From JAFGFY01 sp964520425 (GTDB lineage: Bacteria > Desulfobacterota > DSM-4660 > Desulfatiglandales > HGW-15), in NCBI GenBank assembly GCA_964520425.1, contig CAZFMX010000006.1:1-64000 (forward strand): a DNA stretch of 64,000 nucleotides. Reading direction: 5' to 3'. The position numbers and the translations under genes are program-made. How positions within the stretch are numbered: position 1 is the stretch's first letter; each line of letters begins with the position of its first letter. Below the pieces are notes generated by a model. That model did no database searches and was not told the DNA's origin. It was given only the letters and a program-made list of their open reading frames with translations. Positions 17,977 to 27,165 of the stretch are shown one piece after another.

Positions 17977-18732
17977 TTTTGTACCTCCAGGAATTGATAT
18001 GAAAGAATAAATAGCCGAATGTGCGCGAAAATATAATTGGAATCGCAGATCAATGCAGATTGACGCGGACTCTACTTACAAAGGCCTGAATGACCTGTTT
18101 GGTCATTCATTGTCATCGCCTTCGGCCAAACGCAGCTGCTTGTCACTCATCCCCGTGCGATGGCATTCTACGGGCGCACAGAGGCTAAATGCCATTCATG
18201 TTATAGAATCACTTAGGGTTCCCGCCTTCGCCCCATTCGATCCCTCGACGAGCTCGGAACCAGCAAACTCAGAGCTTCTGCACGCTGGGCAGGGTTTAGG
18301 GTTAAAGGCGTTGAGACTTAGGATTAGGTTTAAGGTTAGAATTTTAAGTGATTTCGAACCGTTGGGTTCTGCATTCTAGACTTAGAGTCCTGAATAAGGG
18401 AACGCAGAATCCAAATATCAAATTTCAAGACACGCAACAAGAACACATCTATTTTCCGATGTCAATCGGGAAAACCCTTATTTTTGATAAAAAGTGCCCT
18501 TATTTTTTACTAAAAAAGCCATTTTTTTGGCATCAGGGAAAGAATGAGGCTGGGGTTTCCGCCTTCGCCAGGGCTTCGGCGGGACAACCAGAGTTGGGGA
18601 TTCCCCGTCCCCCGGTTCGAGCCGACGATGGGTTCGGAACAGGTAAGGTAAGGATTTTGGAACGTGTGAAACAGGTCTTTACGGCAAGCAGGATTTAAAG
18701 GTTCAGAGTTCAAGGTTCAGCGTCTAGGGTTA
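17977..18732. other. non-coding region upstream of the Rhs operon
   Basis: About 755 nt without a credible gene. It holds a perfect hairpin GAATGACC tgttt GGTCATTC (18088-18108), and low-complexity stretches of the GGTT(C/A)A(G/A) type (18294-18350, 18700-18730) that recur near 51640. Two similar phrases, GGGTTCCCGCCTTCGCC and GGGGTTTCCGCCTTCGCC, occur near 18217 and 18552. The Rhs operon promoter should lie in 17980-18060; I see no clear consensus boxes there. Confidence 0.5.
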
Positions 18733-19977
18733 TTAATTAATGGCTCTCCTCAGAAACCTTGCACCCAGCGCCGAATAGATGATACCGAATCCCATCAGGA
18801 CCGCAGCGGGGAGGAGCGCTCCCTCTATGCCTTTTCCAAAGGTAATCAGGGCGTGGAAGCCGTCCATGGCCCAGGCGCTCGGAAATATATGCGCCGTGGT
18901 CCTCATCCATTCCGGCATGATCTCACCGGGCCAAATACAACCGCCAATGGAGGCCATCATGAAACAGAGTATCCAGCCAAAGGCAAAAACCTGTTCCGGC
19001 GTACGCAGCATTGCCCCGATTAGAGTAGCCAGACCCGCAGCGGCAAACGAAAGGCAGAAGATCAATACAATGATCCCCCCGAGGGCATTTTCGTAGGTGA
19101 GACCGAACAGGAAACGGCCGGCCAGCAACAGCACGACAATCTGCAAAAGAGACATAAAGAAACACCCAAGGAGCTTACCCGTAAAAACGTGAGTAGGGTT
19201 GACCGGTAGGGTCATTTGTCTGCGCAGCGTTCCAGAGATCTTTTCTTCGGTCAGAAACGTCCCTCCGAACAGAACGGTATTCATCAGGATCATCATGGTC
19301 AGGATTCCGGGGACGGACAGGGCATTCCCGGAAGGGACTGGGATTCCGGATCCGGCCGTGGTGACTTTCAGGTCGACCAGTCTCTCCCGCTCTCCCAGCT
19401 CTCGGAACACAACTTCCGGTTCTATCTCAATATTCTCTTCACCGGAAGGTGTCTTTAAAAGCCCTAATGTATTAATGAGGGCCTCCAAGGCCTTTCCCAG
19501 GGCTGAATCACCGAACGTGATCTTTTCCCTGGGCTTCATCTCGATCAATCGGCCCACAGTGCGAACAATCGTCTTTATGATATGGACCTCAGCGGCCACG
19601 GAATAGGTACCATTGGTGTCGGGTTCTTTTTCCAGACGTAGTTCCTGCTTTTCACCCGACAGGACCTTATCCGTGAATCCGGATGGGATGACCAGAGTTC
19701 GAACTCTATAAGTCTCATCCATCTCCTCAGGGTTAAGGATTCTCAGCGCGATCTTCTCACTTTTCAAATCCTCGATAAGAGATCGGGAAAGCCAGCCGTC
19801 GTCTTGATTTAATACTGAAATCGTAATCGGATTTTGAGTCTCGCGGCCTACGTTCTTGTAGACCTGACCGAAGAACCACGTCAGGGCGACGGGAAAAAGG
19901 AGCATCCAAAAGAGAGTGGCCTTGTCCCGGAACGTCAGGCGCAGGTCATTGCCGGCCAAACGCAGTGTCTTTCTCAT
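18733..19977 (-). CDS. ABC-2 type transporter permease
   Basis: A 414-residue membrane protein of the ABC-2 (drug/antibiotic or polysaccharide exporter) family. It has one N-terminal membrane helix (about 22-38), a long extracytoplasmic domain (about 45-215), then a cluster of five to six helices (about 225-410). Its start overlaps the stop of the next permease by 4 nt, and the two probably form the heterodimeric membrane part with the ATPase encoded upstream. It is the last gene of an ECF-sigma-led operon. The substrate is not evident; such trios usually export small amphipathic compounds. Confidence 0.88.
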   Translation of the reverse strand: MRKTLRLAGNDLRLTFRDKATLFWMLLFPVALTWFFGQVYKNVGRETQNPITISVLNQDDGWLSRSLIEDLKSEKIALRILNPEEMDETYRVRTLVIPSGFTDKVLSGEKQELRLEKEPDTNGTYSVAAEVHIIKTIVRTVGRLIEMKPREKITFGDSALGKALEALINTLGLLKTPSGEENIEIEPEVVFRELGERERLVDLKVTTAGSGIPVPSGNALSVPGILTMMILMNTVLFGGTFLTEEKISGTLRRQMTLPVNPTHVFTGKLLGCFFMSLLQIVVLLLAGRFLFGLTYENALGGIIVLIFCLSFAAAGLATLIGAMLRTPEQVFAFGWILCFMMASIGGCIWPGEIMPEWMRTTAHIFPSAWAMDGFHALITFGKGIEGALLPAAVLMGFGIIYSALGARFLRRAIN

Positions 19978-21239
19978 ACGGCACCTCCCTGTTGAATCCT
20001 GCGTCCAAGCAGCACGGATCCCAGCACGAGAAGCGGGATGCCCATTCCCGCCAGGACACCGATGTTCGGAATAATGGCCGAAAGTCCGGCTCCTGATTCC
20101 ATAAGCGCCCTATACCCCGTCGTCACCCAGTAGAACGGGGAGATCGGGGCGATTGCCCGCACCGAGTTGGGCAGGCTTTCCAGAGGGATGAAACAGCCCC
20201 CCGAAAAGGCTAAAATAATATAGGCAATATTGGCGACCACTGCTCCGCGCCTTTCTTGCCCTGTAATCCCGTAGATGACTCCCGCAGCGCCGGTCACGGC
20301 CAAAATCAGGGCGAGGGAGAGGACAATGAAGCCTGTTAGGGAGACCTCTTTTTGCACAACAATCCCTCCAATACAGGCCAGGATGATAAGGGAAATTGAT
20401 GACAATATCGCTGCATAGAGGGCCTTGGCCAGGATCAAAGTCCCCGGAGTAATAGGCCCGGAGAGCTGTCGTTTGAGGGTGCCTGCGGCGCCTTCGGCAA
20501 GAATGTCCCGCATCCCTATGTCGGCGATCAAGAAGAGCGTGTAGACCGACAGGCCTGGAAGAACAATGAGGAAGATCGTAAAGAATAATGAGGTTCTTCC
20601 CTCACCATCCTCAGCCTTCTCAGGTTCAATAGAGACCGATTCAAAGGTAATCACCAATGGATCGAGGTAGTCATCTGCTCCATTGATGATTTTGTAGAAG
20701 GCTACGGCGAGCGCGGCCAGAGATTCGTCTGTGATCTTCAAGGTATCTGACTGTGTATATTTCGCGATCTCCTCTAACGGGCTGCGGAACACATGGGAGG
20801 ATGTGTCCAATACCTCCACCAACACACCGACCGCCTGTTCAGCAATCTCCGAAAGTATGCCTTGCGCGGGATTCCGGATCAATTCCAGGGAGGTTGGCTT
20901 GCCGTCGAGGATATCCTGTGAAAAGGACTTAGGAATGCGTAGGAGGGCCGAGGCCTTGTCCTGTTCGATCATCGAGGGACCCTCTGCCCCGACTTCCTCC
21001 ACCTTGAAGTAATCCGCCGCCTTCTTTGAATTCAGAATAGAAAACAGAACCTCTCCAACCGGACCTTCATCCAGATTCTCCACGAGAAGATGCGTCTTGG
21101 GCATTTGATTTTCTCCCCCGAAAGTCAAGCCGATGATCAGGGAAAACAAAATCGGGAAGCAGAGAAGGGCCAAAATTCCCAGGGGTGTTCGAACCTTGCG
21201 ACGAAGATCTTTGCCTATCATCCGTATGATGACACCCAT
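19974..21239 (-). CDS. ABC-2 type transporter permease
   Basis: A 421-residue permease with the same plan as its partner: one N-terminal helix (ILALLCFPILFSLIIGLTF), a large extracytoplasmic loop (about 45-225), and a C-terminal bundle of membrane helices with FSGGCFIPLESLP, a segment typical of ABC-2 permeases. It overlaps the partner permease by 4 nt and abuts the ATPase gene by 1 nt, so all three are translated as one unit. It would combine with the partner and two ATPase subunits to form an inner-membrane exporter. Confidence 0.88.
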   Translation of the reverse strand: MGVIIRMIGKDLRRKVRTPLGILALLCFPILFSLIIGLTFGGENQMPKTHLLVENLDEGPVGEVLFSILNSKKAADYFKVEEVGAEGPSMIEQDKASALLRIPKSFSQDILDGKPTSLELIRNPAQGILSEIAEQAVGVLVEVLDTSSHVFRSPLEEIAKYTQSDTLKITDESLAALAVAFYKIINGADDYLDPLVITFESVSIEPEKAEDGEGRTSLFFTIFLIVLPGLSVYTLFLIADIGMRDILAEGAAGTLKRQLSGPITPGTLILAKALYAAILSSISLIILACIGGIVVQKEVSLTGFIVLSLALILAVTGAAGVIYGITGQERRGAVVANIAYIILAFSGGCFIPLESLPNSVRAIAPISPFYWVTTGYRALMESGAGLSAIIPNIGVLAGMGIPLLVLGSVLLGRRIQQGGAV

Positions 21240-22168
21240 CAGTCTCGAAGCTCCTTACCCGTAAGATTGAGAAACAGGCTGTTTAGGCTGGGGGGCTGAA
21301 CCGAGATACCGTCCACCCCTGGTTCTTGACCAAGGATGTTCGAGAGAATCTCCACCGCGCCCCTGCCGGAGCCGGCGGCTGAGAAGACCATCTTTCCCGG
21401 TTCCTCGGTAATCAACTTGGCTTCACGGATCCCTTCAAGACGCTTCCTGACTTCTTCGGTATTGAACGATCCACGCACCGTGACGATCTCTTCTTCCCCT
21501 GCCTGTTGTTTGAGGTCATCCAGAGTACCCTCTGCCAGGAGCTTCCCATGATCCATGATGCCTATCCTGTCACAAAGCGTTTCCGCTTCTTCCAGGTAGT
21601 GTGTGGTATAGACCACAGTGGTCCCATTGGAGGTTATTGCTCTCACCACATCCAGGATGTTATTCCTGGCCTGAGGGTCAATCCCCACCGTGGGTTCGTC
21701 CAGGAGCATGGCCCGGGGGGAGTGAACCAACCCAACCCCCAGATTGAGCCGGCGCTTCATCCCTCCTGAAAAGGTCTTCACCGCGTCCTTGGACCTCGCG
21801 GTGAGACCGAGAAGCTCGAGGGTCCCGCCCACTGCTTCGTTGAGGTCACGGCCTGATAGACCGTACATCCCGCCCCAGAACCGAAGGTTCTCTCTGGCAG
21901 ACAACTCCTCATAAAGGGCCGTCTCCTGAGGCACCACACCCAGCTGCCCCTTGACCTTGATCGGATCAGAGGCGAGATCGATTCCATCGAAAAAGATCCT
22001 GCCTCCATCCGGCTTGAGCAGGTTGCACATCATAGATAGCGCGGTGGTCTTGCCTGCGCCATTGGGCCCCAACAGCCCGTAGATCTCTCCGGGTCGTACT
22101 TCGAAACTGATCCCGTCTACCGCGCGGATCTCACCAAATGTCTTGATCAACTTTTCTATTTGAAACAC
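21239..22168 (-). CDS. ABC transporter ATP-binding protein
   Basis: A 309-residue ATPase of the DrrA/CcmA-like ABC-2 group. Visible motifs are Walker A GPNGAGKTT (near 35-43), Q-loop VPQETALYEE, signature FSGGMKRRLNLG, Walker B AMLLDEPTVGIDP and the switch His in YTTHYLEEAE. The extra C-terminal domain (about 215-309) is typical of drug-export ATPases. It powers the two permeases encoded directly downstream. It lies 37 nt after the DUF4252 gene and so probably belongs to the ECF sigma operon. Confidence 0.93.
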   Translation of the reverse strand: MFQIEKLIKTFGEIRAVDGISFEVRPGEIYGLLGPNGAGKTTALSMMCNLLKPDGGRIFFDGIDLASDPIKVKGQLGVVPQETALYEELSARENLRFWGGMYGLSGRDLNEAVGGTLELLGLTARSKDAVKTFSGGMKRRLNLGVGLVHSPRAMLLDEPTVGIDPQARNNILDVVRAITSNGTTVVYTTHYLEEAETLCDRIGIMDHGKLLAEGTLDDLKQQAGEEEIVTVRGSFNTEEVRKRLEGIREAKLITEEPGKMVFSAAGSGRGAVEILSNILGQEPGVDGISVQPPSLNSLFLNLTGKELRD

Positions 22169-22205
22169 AAAAAACCTCCTTCACTACCACTCCGATTTCT
22201 TTTTT

Positions 22206-22775
22206 CTAATCATCACCGTTCTCCTTCTCAATGTCGAGTGAGCCCACCTCAGGGACATTGAACTTGTCGGCCAATCTCCCTAACTGACTCGGATCGATAT
22301 TCCCCGCGATGTTGACGAAGACCGCCTCGTCATCCTCACCGACAGCCATGATAACCAGCCCCCTCAATTCATCTTCTTCGCCAAATTGGAGGAATATTTC
22401 GACAAATTCATCTTCTTCCTTGACTTTTACCATGCGTTCCCATTTGTCCGGATCCAGTCTTTTAGAGACTTTCTTGATTATTTTCTTCATCTGATCCAAA
22501 TCCTCTTTTCCTATAGAGAAGGCGTCGACTTTGATAAGCTTGACCGTTCGTATGAGTCGCGCCAGGGATGGGTCCGCATTCTGGGCAGCATTGGCCACAA
22601 ACCTTAGGATCGGTCCTTTGAGGAGGACTTCTACCGTTTTCTCGGCATCGGTCAACCCCTCTATTTCACCGAAATCAACATAACCCGGGTGTTTCTTATA
22701 ATCCTCATCCTGTTGAGCAAATAGAGACGTCCCCAGTATTAAAAAAGAAGCCGTGAAGATGAGTATCTTTTTCAT
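22206..22775 (-). CDS. DUF4252 secreted protein
   Basis: A 189-residue protein with a signal peptide (cleavage near LFAQQ, about residue 21) and the DUF4252 pattern: a central stretch ending in VKLIKVDAFSIG, then EEDEFVEIFLQFGEEDELRGLVIMAVGEDDEAVFVNIAGNID in pieces. The tail (DIEKENGDD) is acidic. The biochemical role of DUF4252 is unknown, but such proteins often lie beside ECF sigma / anti-sigma pairs, as here: it overlaps the anti-sigma gene by 4 nt. A periplasmic sensing or envelope-quality role is inference from that context. Confidence 0.8.
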   Translation of the reverse strand: MKKILIFTASFLILGTSLFAQQDEDYKKHPGYVDFGEIEGLTDAEKTVEVLLKGPILRFVANAAQNADPSLARLIRTVKLIKVDAFSIGKEDLDQMKKIIKKVSKRLDPDKWERMVKVKEEDEFVEIFLQFGEEDELRGLVIMAVGEDDEAVFVNIAGNIDPSQLGRLADKFNVPEVGSLDIEKENGDD

Positions 22776-23326
22776 GATTTATCTCCATTCATTAGCGGTT
22801 GAAACGCTTTCTTCACAGTAGATTTAAGAGGCCCTGCAATCGGTTTAGAGACGATTTGATCCACAAGCACATCCTCAGTCCTTTTCGCGTAGTAACCCAC
22901 ATATGACAATGCCAACTCAACATCCCTGGTTGCCATTTCTATTTCTTCAGCAGTGAACTCCACCTTTTGTCTGCTGTCCTCATGACTGTCAAAAAAGACA
23001 CCAAAGACGATAATAAGCATTGCCGTTAACACAAAAGCGGCGAATCTGGAACGCCAACCCGGTTGTTCCGCGATTCGCTTTTTGAACATTGAGAAGAACG
23101 ATGCATGCTCATTTTCAGTGAGAGTAAAGATCCTGTCTTCAACACGTTTCGGGCATTCCAGTCGAGGCAATTCGCGTAATCTTGAAGAGACCGCCCTTTC
23201 CTGAAACAGTGTCTTCCGACATTCAGCGCATTCTTTTAAATGGTCATCCATTTCCCGTCGAAGCCGTTTTGCTATATTGCCGTCGATATAGTCGACAATC
23301 CACCCTTCCAAATCACTACATCTCAT
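22772..23326 (-). CDS. anti-sigma factor with zinc-finger (zf-HC2) domain
   Basis: A membrane anti-sigma factor of about 184 residues. The N-terminus has the HxxxCxxC zinc-binding motif in DDHLKECAECRKTLF. A single membrane helix follows in FAAFVLTAMLIIVFGVFF (about 95-112), and the C-terminal part is periplasmic. It overlaps the ECF sigma gene by 11 nt, the usual arrangement for a sigma/anti-sigma pair; it should bind the sigma factor until a signal releases it. I choose ATG 23326 because GAGG lies 7 nt before it; an in-frame ATG at 23344 would add six residues inside the sigma gene. Confidence 0.85.
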   Translation of the reverse strand: MRCSDLEGWIVDYIDGNIAKRLRREMDDHLKECAECRKTLFQERAVSSRLRELPRLECPKRVEDRIFTLTENEHASFFSMFKKRIAEQPGWRSRFAAFVLTAMLIIVFGVFFDSHEDSRQKVEFTAEEIEMATRDVELALSYVGYYAKRTEDVLVDQIVSKPIAGPLKSTVKKAFQPLMNGDKS

Positions 23327-23873
23327 AACCCAACCTCGTTTCAAGATCGAATTCTGATTGTTCTATTAGCTGCTTGGCCAACATTTTACGTCCTCTATGG
23401 ATGTATACCTTTGCCGTGTTTAGTGGCAGCCCCATGGTTTCTGCTATGAGATCATAAGTGAGATCCTGAATATCCCGCATAATCACAGCGGTACGCAATT
23501 TTTCCGGGAGTCTGTTTAAACAGTCCATGATATGCTCAACACTGCTAAACTGAATGACCTCATCTTCCGGATTAGCCCTTTCGTCGATCAATTGATTCTC
23601 CATGGAATGATGACCTTTCTCCTCAAATTCACTGAAATGTTTCTCGCGAATCTTGCGACTCCGATCGATGCACAGGTTTCTTGTCACGCGTAATATCCAA
23701 GGCCTCACCCTCTTTTCCTGTACTGAATCCATGTGGCGCCATAGTTTCATGAGTGTCTCTTGTGTGACATCCTCAGCCTCCTCAATCCTTCCTGTCGAAT
23801 AATAGGCGTGATTGTAGATCAGGTTTTTGTATGACAAAACATATTTGTTGAATCTTGACTTCTTCCTATCCAT
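23316..23873 (-). CDS. ECF-family RNA polymerase sigma factor
   Basis: A 185-residue group 4 sigma factor. Region 2 is seen in NLIYNHAYYSTGRIEEAEDVTQETLMKLWRH with RPWILRVTRNLCIDRSRK. Region 4 is seen in CLNRLPEKLRTAVIMRDIQDLTYDLIAETMGLPLNTAKVYIHRGRK, whose last part is the DNA-recognition helix. It leads an operon with a zf-HC2 anti-sigma factor, a DUF4252 protein and an ABC-2 exporter, which probably form its regulon. A candidate ECF-type promoter lies about 125-150 nt upstream, suggesting autoregulation. Confidence 0.93.
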   Translation of the reverse strand: MDRKKSRFNKYVLSYKNLIYNHAYYSTGRIEEAEDVTQETLMKLWRHMDSVQEKRVRPWILRVTRNLCIDRSRKIREKHFSEFEEKGHHSMENQLIDERANPEDEVIQFSSVEHIMDCLNRLPEKLRTAVIMRDIQDLTYDLIAETMGLPLNTAKVYIHRGRKMLAKQLIEQSEFDLETRLGYEM

Positions 23874-23999
23874 TCGATCGTATCCGGCTGATCTCCAGAT
23901 CAGATTCCTGTTCGCGCTGAATTTGGGTTCAGTTCTGCCTGGAAAATGTCACTGGTTGTAGTTCAGATTAAAATCAGAGGCAAGGCCTTATTTCTAGAA

Positions 24000-24022
24000 A
24001 CGAATAACTCGGTAGGAAAGTT
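24000..24022 (-). promoter_or_regulatory. candidate ECF-sigma autoregulated promoter
   Basis: On the minus strand a GTAAC box (its AAC at 24020-24022) is followed after 17 nt by CGT (24000-24002). AAC plus 16-17 nt plus CGT is the common core of ECF sigma promoters, and it lies 127 nt upstream of the sigma gene start. The rest of the 23874-24177 spacer shows no gene or other clear signal. Confidence 0.35.
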
Positions 24023-24177
24023 ACATCTAAAAATATATGAGATCGGTTTTTCAACTCACCTCCAAACTAAGTTGAACGCTTAGGCACCCAAAAGCCCACT
24101 CTCCGACAATATTCCTCGTAAGGAGCTCCGTACCGGATTCGAAGATCCTTTTCCTAGGCCACGCAAAAGACCCTTAT

Positions 24178-24624
24178 TTATTCCATAAGACTGGTTTCAC
24201 TGTTGTAGCGGGAAGAAAACACGGATGGCATACCGGAGAACACATTGCATCGAGTCAGGACATGTTCTGCAACAGCCCTCCTTCTCCCCTCCTCCAGACT
24301 ATTAAAGCTCTTGACAAATAGATCCTCCTTCGACAGGCCCGAGAGGATCGACCAGATTTCCTCGGGCGACATGTCCGGTCTCAGATCAAGTGCATGTTCA
24401 GTTACCAGGACCTCAAAGCTCTCTTTTGCTCTCTGAAGCAACGCGTCGAGTTCATTCTTAATGGCTTGGACCTCGATTTCCAAAGCCCTGTAGGAAGTAC
24501 ATGTCTTGGAAACAGGACACATGACGTCATGTCCTCCTGCTTTCAAAGGGATGCCGATAGAAACGATGGTTTTCTCCCCCACTCCGCCTCCCCACCCTGT
24601 TATCATTTCAAATATGCCTTTCAT
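24178..24624 (-). CDS. hypothetical protein, helical, with Cys pair
   Basis: A 148-residue protein I do not recognise. The start is well supported by AGGAGG a few nucleotides before the ATG at 24624. Residues 36 and 42 are cysteines (MCPVSKTC), followed by a helical, heptad-like stretch (YRALEIEVQAIKNELDALLQRAKESFEVL) and a second helical part with SPEEIWSILSGLSKEDLF. There is no signal peptide or membrane segment. It stands alone between the ECF operon and a divergent haem protein gene. Function unknown; a small cytoplasmic redox or binding protein is possible but unsupported. Confidence 0.6.
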   Translation of the reverse strand: MKGIFEMITGWGGGVGEKTIVSIGIPLKAGGHDVMCPVSKTCTSYRALEIEVQAIKNELDALLQRAKESFEVLVTEHALDLRPDMSPEEIWSILSGLSKEDLFVKSFNSLEEGRRRAVAEHVLTRCNVFSGMPSVFSSRYNSETSLME

Positions 24625-24691
24625 GTTTCCTCCTCATTCCAGGAATGGCATGATACGTATTGGAATTGCTTTGGTATAGAAGATATGTCAT

Positions 24692-24703
24692 GTTATATAT
24701 AAC
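24692..24703. promoter_or_regulatory. 12-bp palindrome in divergent intergenic region
   Basis: The perfect palindrome GTTATATATAAC lies between two divergent genes (starts at 24624 on minus and 24783 on plus). It could be an operator, or simply A/T-rich promoter DNA. Confidence 0.3.
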
Positions 24704-24782
24704 AATGGAATGTGATTTTCAAATTAACTTCGGTCATCTCTCCTTAAACTTGTCTCATTATAACTGAAGGGAACAAGAGACC

Positions 24783-25487
24783 ATGTTAAGAACAATATCT
24801 TTATGGACAGTTAATTTGGTTCTTGTGGTCATTCTATTCGGTTTAGGATGGCATTTTGGGTTGAATGTGAATAAGGAGCGCCTGATAGATGATGAAATGG
24901 CATTGAGAGCAAAAGCTCAGTTTCATCTTATCCTGTTGGCCAGGAGGTGGAATTCCGATTACGGGGGCGTCTATGTGGAGAAAAAGTCCGGCGTCCAGTC
25001 AAACCCGTATTTGGACTCACCCGATATCACCACATCCGATGGTAAAACGTATACGATGAAAATCCCGGTGGAGATGACAAAGGAAATTTCCGAATATGCC
25101 AATAATGAAGGTTCATTCAGATTTCATGTCACAAGCCTCAATCCGATAAACCCGGCGAACTCGCCAGACAACTTTGAAAAAAAGGCCCTCACGCGCATTA
25201 TGGAGGGCGAAAAAGACGTGGCCTGGAAGGAAGAAAAGGGCAATCACATCATTTATCGATACATGGGAGCTCTTTATACTGAAGAGAGTTGTCTCAAATG
25301 TCATGTCGAGCAGGGATACGCCGTCGGAGACCTGAGAGGCGGAATCAGCATAGAATTTAACATCACCCATGCAGAAAAAGCATTACGCGCACAAAAGATT
25401 CACACCAGGCTGTGGATGCTGGGTTGTATCGGGTATCTCTTCATCTATTTCTATTTGATGTACAGAAGGCTGCGGAATCGGACCTAG
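24783..25487 (+). CDS. DUF3365 (Tll0287-like) membrane haem-binding protein
   Basis: A 234-residue protein with an N-terminal membrane helix (about 7-27), a periplasmic DUF3365 domain and a C-terminal membrane helix (LWMLGCIGYLFIYFYLMY, about 208-225). The domain ends with SCLKCHVEQGYAVGDLRGGISIEF, in which CLKCH is a CxxCH covalent haem c motif. Members of this family are haem-containing PAS-like sensors, often at the N-terminus of kinases or cyclases. Here the domain stands alone, so it may sense redox or gas, or pass electrons, together with a separate partner. GAAGGGAA upstream is a fair ribosome-binding site. Confidence 0.82.
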   Translation: MLRTISLWTVNLVLVVILFGLGWHFGLNVNKERLIDDEMALRAKAQFHLILLARRWNSDYGGVYVEKKSGVQSNPYLDSPDITTSDGKTYTMKIPVEMTKEISEYANNEGSFRFHVTSLNPINPANSPDNFEKKALTRIMEGEKDVAWKEEKGNHIIYRYMGALYTEESCLKCHVEQGYAVGDLRGGISIEFNITHAEKALRAQKIHTRLWMLGCIGYLFIYFYLMYRRLRNRT

Positions 25488-25671
25488 CCTTGTGTCCTAG
25501 AAACAACCCTACTGTTGCATAAAAACATAAAAAGAGAATTCACATAAAGGCACAATGGACAATTTTATTAAAATATGCTTTAATAACCTAATTGTTGCAC
25601 AGTTTTTATAATGCTGCTTGCCTGCCTTTTGGTGGGTTATCCCCCTCAGGAGGGCTTCGTCGCTCTAGAGT

Positions 25672-27165
25672 ATGGTAGAACCTCTTTCGTTGTTACCCAT
25701 TAGACAGAATAGGGGCTTTCCCCTCATTCTATTCATCGCGCTTCTATCCTTTATCCTCGCGCAACCGGCAAAGGCCGAATCCATTCCGACAGATCCATAT
25801 AAGACTGTAACCGCTCTCATGGACCTTCGATCCACATTTAGTGACGGCGTTCACAGCATTGAGGAAATCGTGCGAATGGCCGAAACCAGGGGATTCAATG
25901 TCGTCTTCATTAACGATCATGATCGGATCTCCCTATCCTACGGCATCGCACCCTTTAGGAATGTATTAAGGTATAAGAAAGAAAAGCCATCCATCATGAC
26001 TCATAACCCGGACCGGTACCTTCGTGAGATCGATGAGGTATCAAAAAAATACCCTCATATGATCATCATTCCCGGTTGTATCACTTCGGCCTATTACTAT
26101 TGGACAGGATCCTGGTGGAACAAGGACTTGACCGCCCATGAATATGATCGCCGAATTCTTGTGATCGATTTAAATAAACCTGAAGATTATGCCCGTATGC
26201 CGACCCTGGGCAATGAATGGTCCCTCAAATATACGATTGATCTACTCCCAGGTGTACTTATATTCCTCGTTCCCCTTATTATAGGGTTTTTACTTTTAAA
26301 GAGGAAAGGTTCTTATCGACGCATCGGTCTAATCTTCATCATTGTATCAGCCCTTGCCATTGTGGACTACAACCCTTTCAGGAGCTCTCTTTTTAGCGCC
26401 TACCATGGTGATCAAGGCATTGCCCCTTTTCAGGAGTTGATCGATTATGTCAACCAAAGAGGCGGGCTCTGTTTCTGGAACTACCCGGAACAAAAATCCG
26501 GAATTCGGGAATATGGTCCCATTCATGTAAACACACCACCTTACCCCGAAGTCCTCCATCAATCTCGAAGCTATATGGGATTTTCGGCCATATATGGAGA
26601 AAATCCCACCATCACAGATCCTGGAAAGGAGTGGGACAGGGTCCTAAATGAATATTGTCAAGGACAGAGAGAAAAGCCTTCGTGGGGAATATCCACAGCC
26701 GACTTTCACGAGGATGGTCGATGGGGACTGAAATTAGGGGTCTATCCGACCACCCTTCTGGTAAAGGATCTCTCCAAAGAGGGTGTCATGGAGGCTATAA
26801 GAAGCGGCCGTATGTACTGTTCGCGGGGTGATGGACAGACCTGGCCAAAGCTGGAGTATTTCAATGTCTATGGAGAGGAAGAGAATAAGGCCTTCATGGG
26901 GGATACACTGAGAACTTCACGTTTCCCCCTCATCGCGTTTAGAGTCTCAGATGACAGGGAAAAATTTAAGGATAAGGATACAACAATCCATCTCATTCGC
27001 GGCGGGACCCTGATACACACTTTTAAAGGAAAAACGCCCATGGAAATCAAATACACGGACGAAACAGCACAGTCGAATGTGAAGACCTATTACCGAATTA
27101 TAGACAGCAGAAAACACCTGACTTCCAATCCGATATTTATAGAATACAAACCCAAGGAATTTTAG
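25672..27165 (+). CDS. membrane protein with degenerate PHP-like domain
   Basis: A 497-residue protein with a signal sequence or N-terminal anchor (about 15-35) and two internal membrane helices (about 192-230, LLPGVLIFLVPLIIGFLLL and LIFIIVSALAIV). The fold resembles PHP phosphoesterases: DLRSTFSDGVHSIEEIVRMA, then VVFINDHD, and late ISTADFHEDG. The first metal-binding motif, normally DLHxHxxxSDG, here reads DLRSTFSDG, so both early histidines are missing. It may have lost or changed catalysis. The stop is followed directly by a 55-nt sequence that recurs after the N run. It probably acts at the outer face of the inner membrane. Confidence 0.65.
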   Translation: MVEPLSLLPIRQNRGFPLILFIALLSFILAQPAKAESIPTDPYKTVTALMDLRSTFSDGVHSIEEIVRMAETRGFNVVFINDHDRISLSYGIAPFRNVLRYKKEKPSIMTHNPDRYLREIDEVSKKYPHMIIIPGCITSAYYYWTGSWWNKDLTAHEYDRRILVIDLNKPEDYARMPTLGNEWSLKYTIDLLPGVLIFLVPLIIGFLLLKRKGSYRRIGLIFIIVSALAIVDYNPFRSSLFSAYHGDQGIAPFQELIDYVNQRGGLCFWNYPEQKSGIREYGPIHVNTPPYPEVLHQSRSYMGFSAIYGENPTITDPGKEWDRVLNEYCQGQREKPSWGISTADFHEDGRWGLKLGVYPTTLLVKDLSKEGVMEAIRSGRMYCSRGDGQTWPKLEYFNVYGEEENKAFMGDTLRTSRFPLIAFRVSDDREKFKDKDTTIHLIRGGTLIHTFKGKTPMEIKYTDETAQSNVKTYYRIIDSRKHLTSNPIFIEYKPKEF

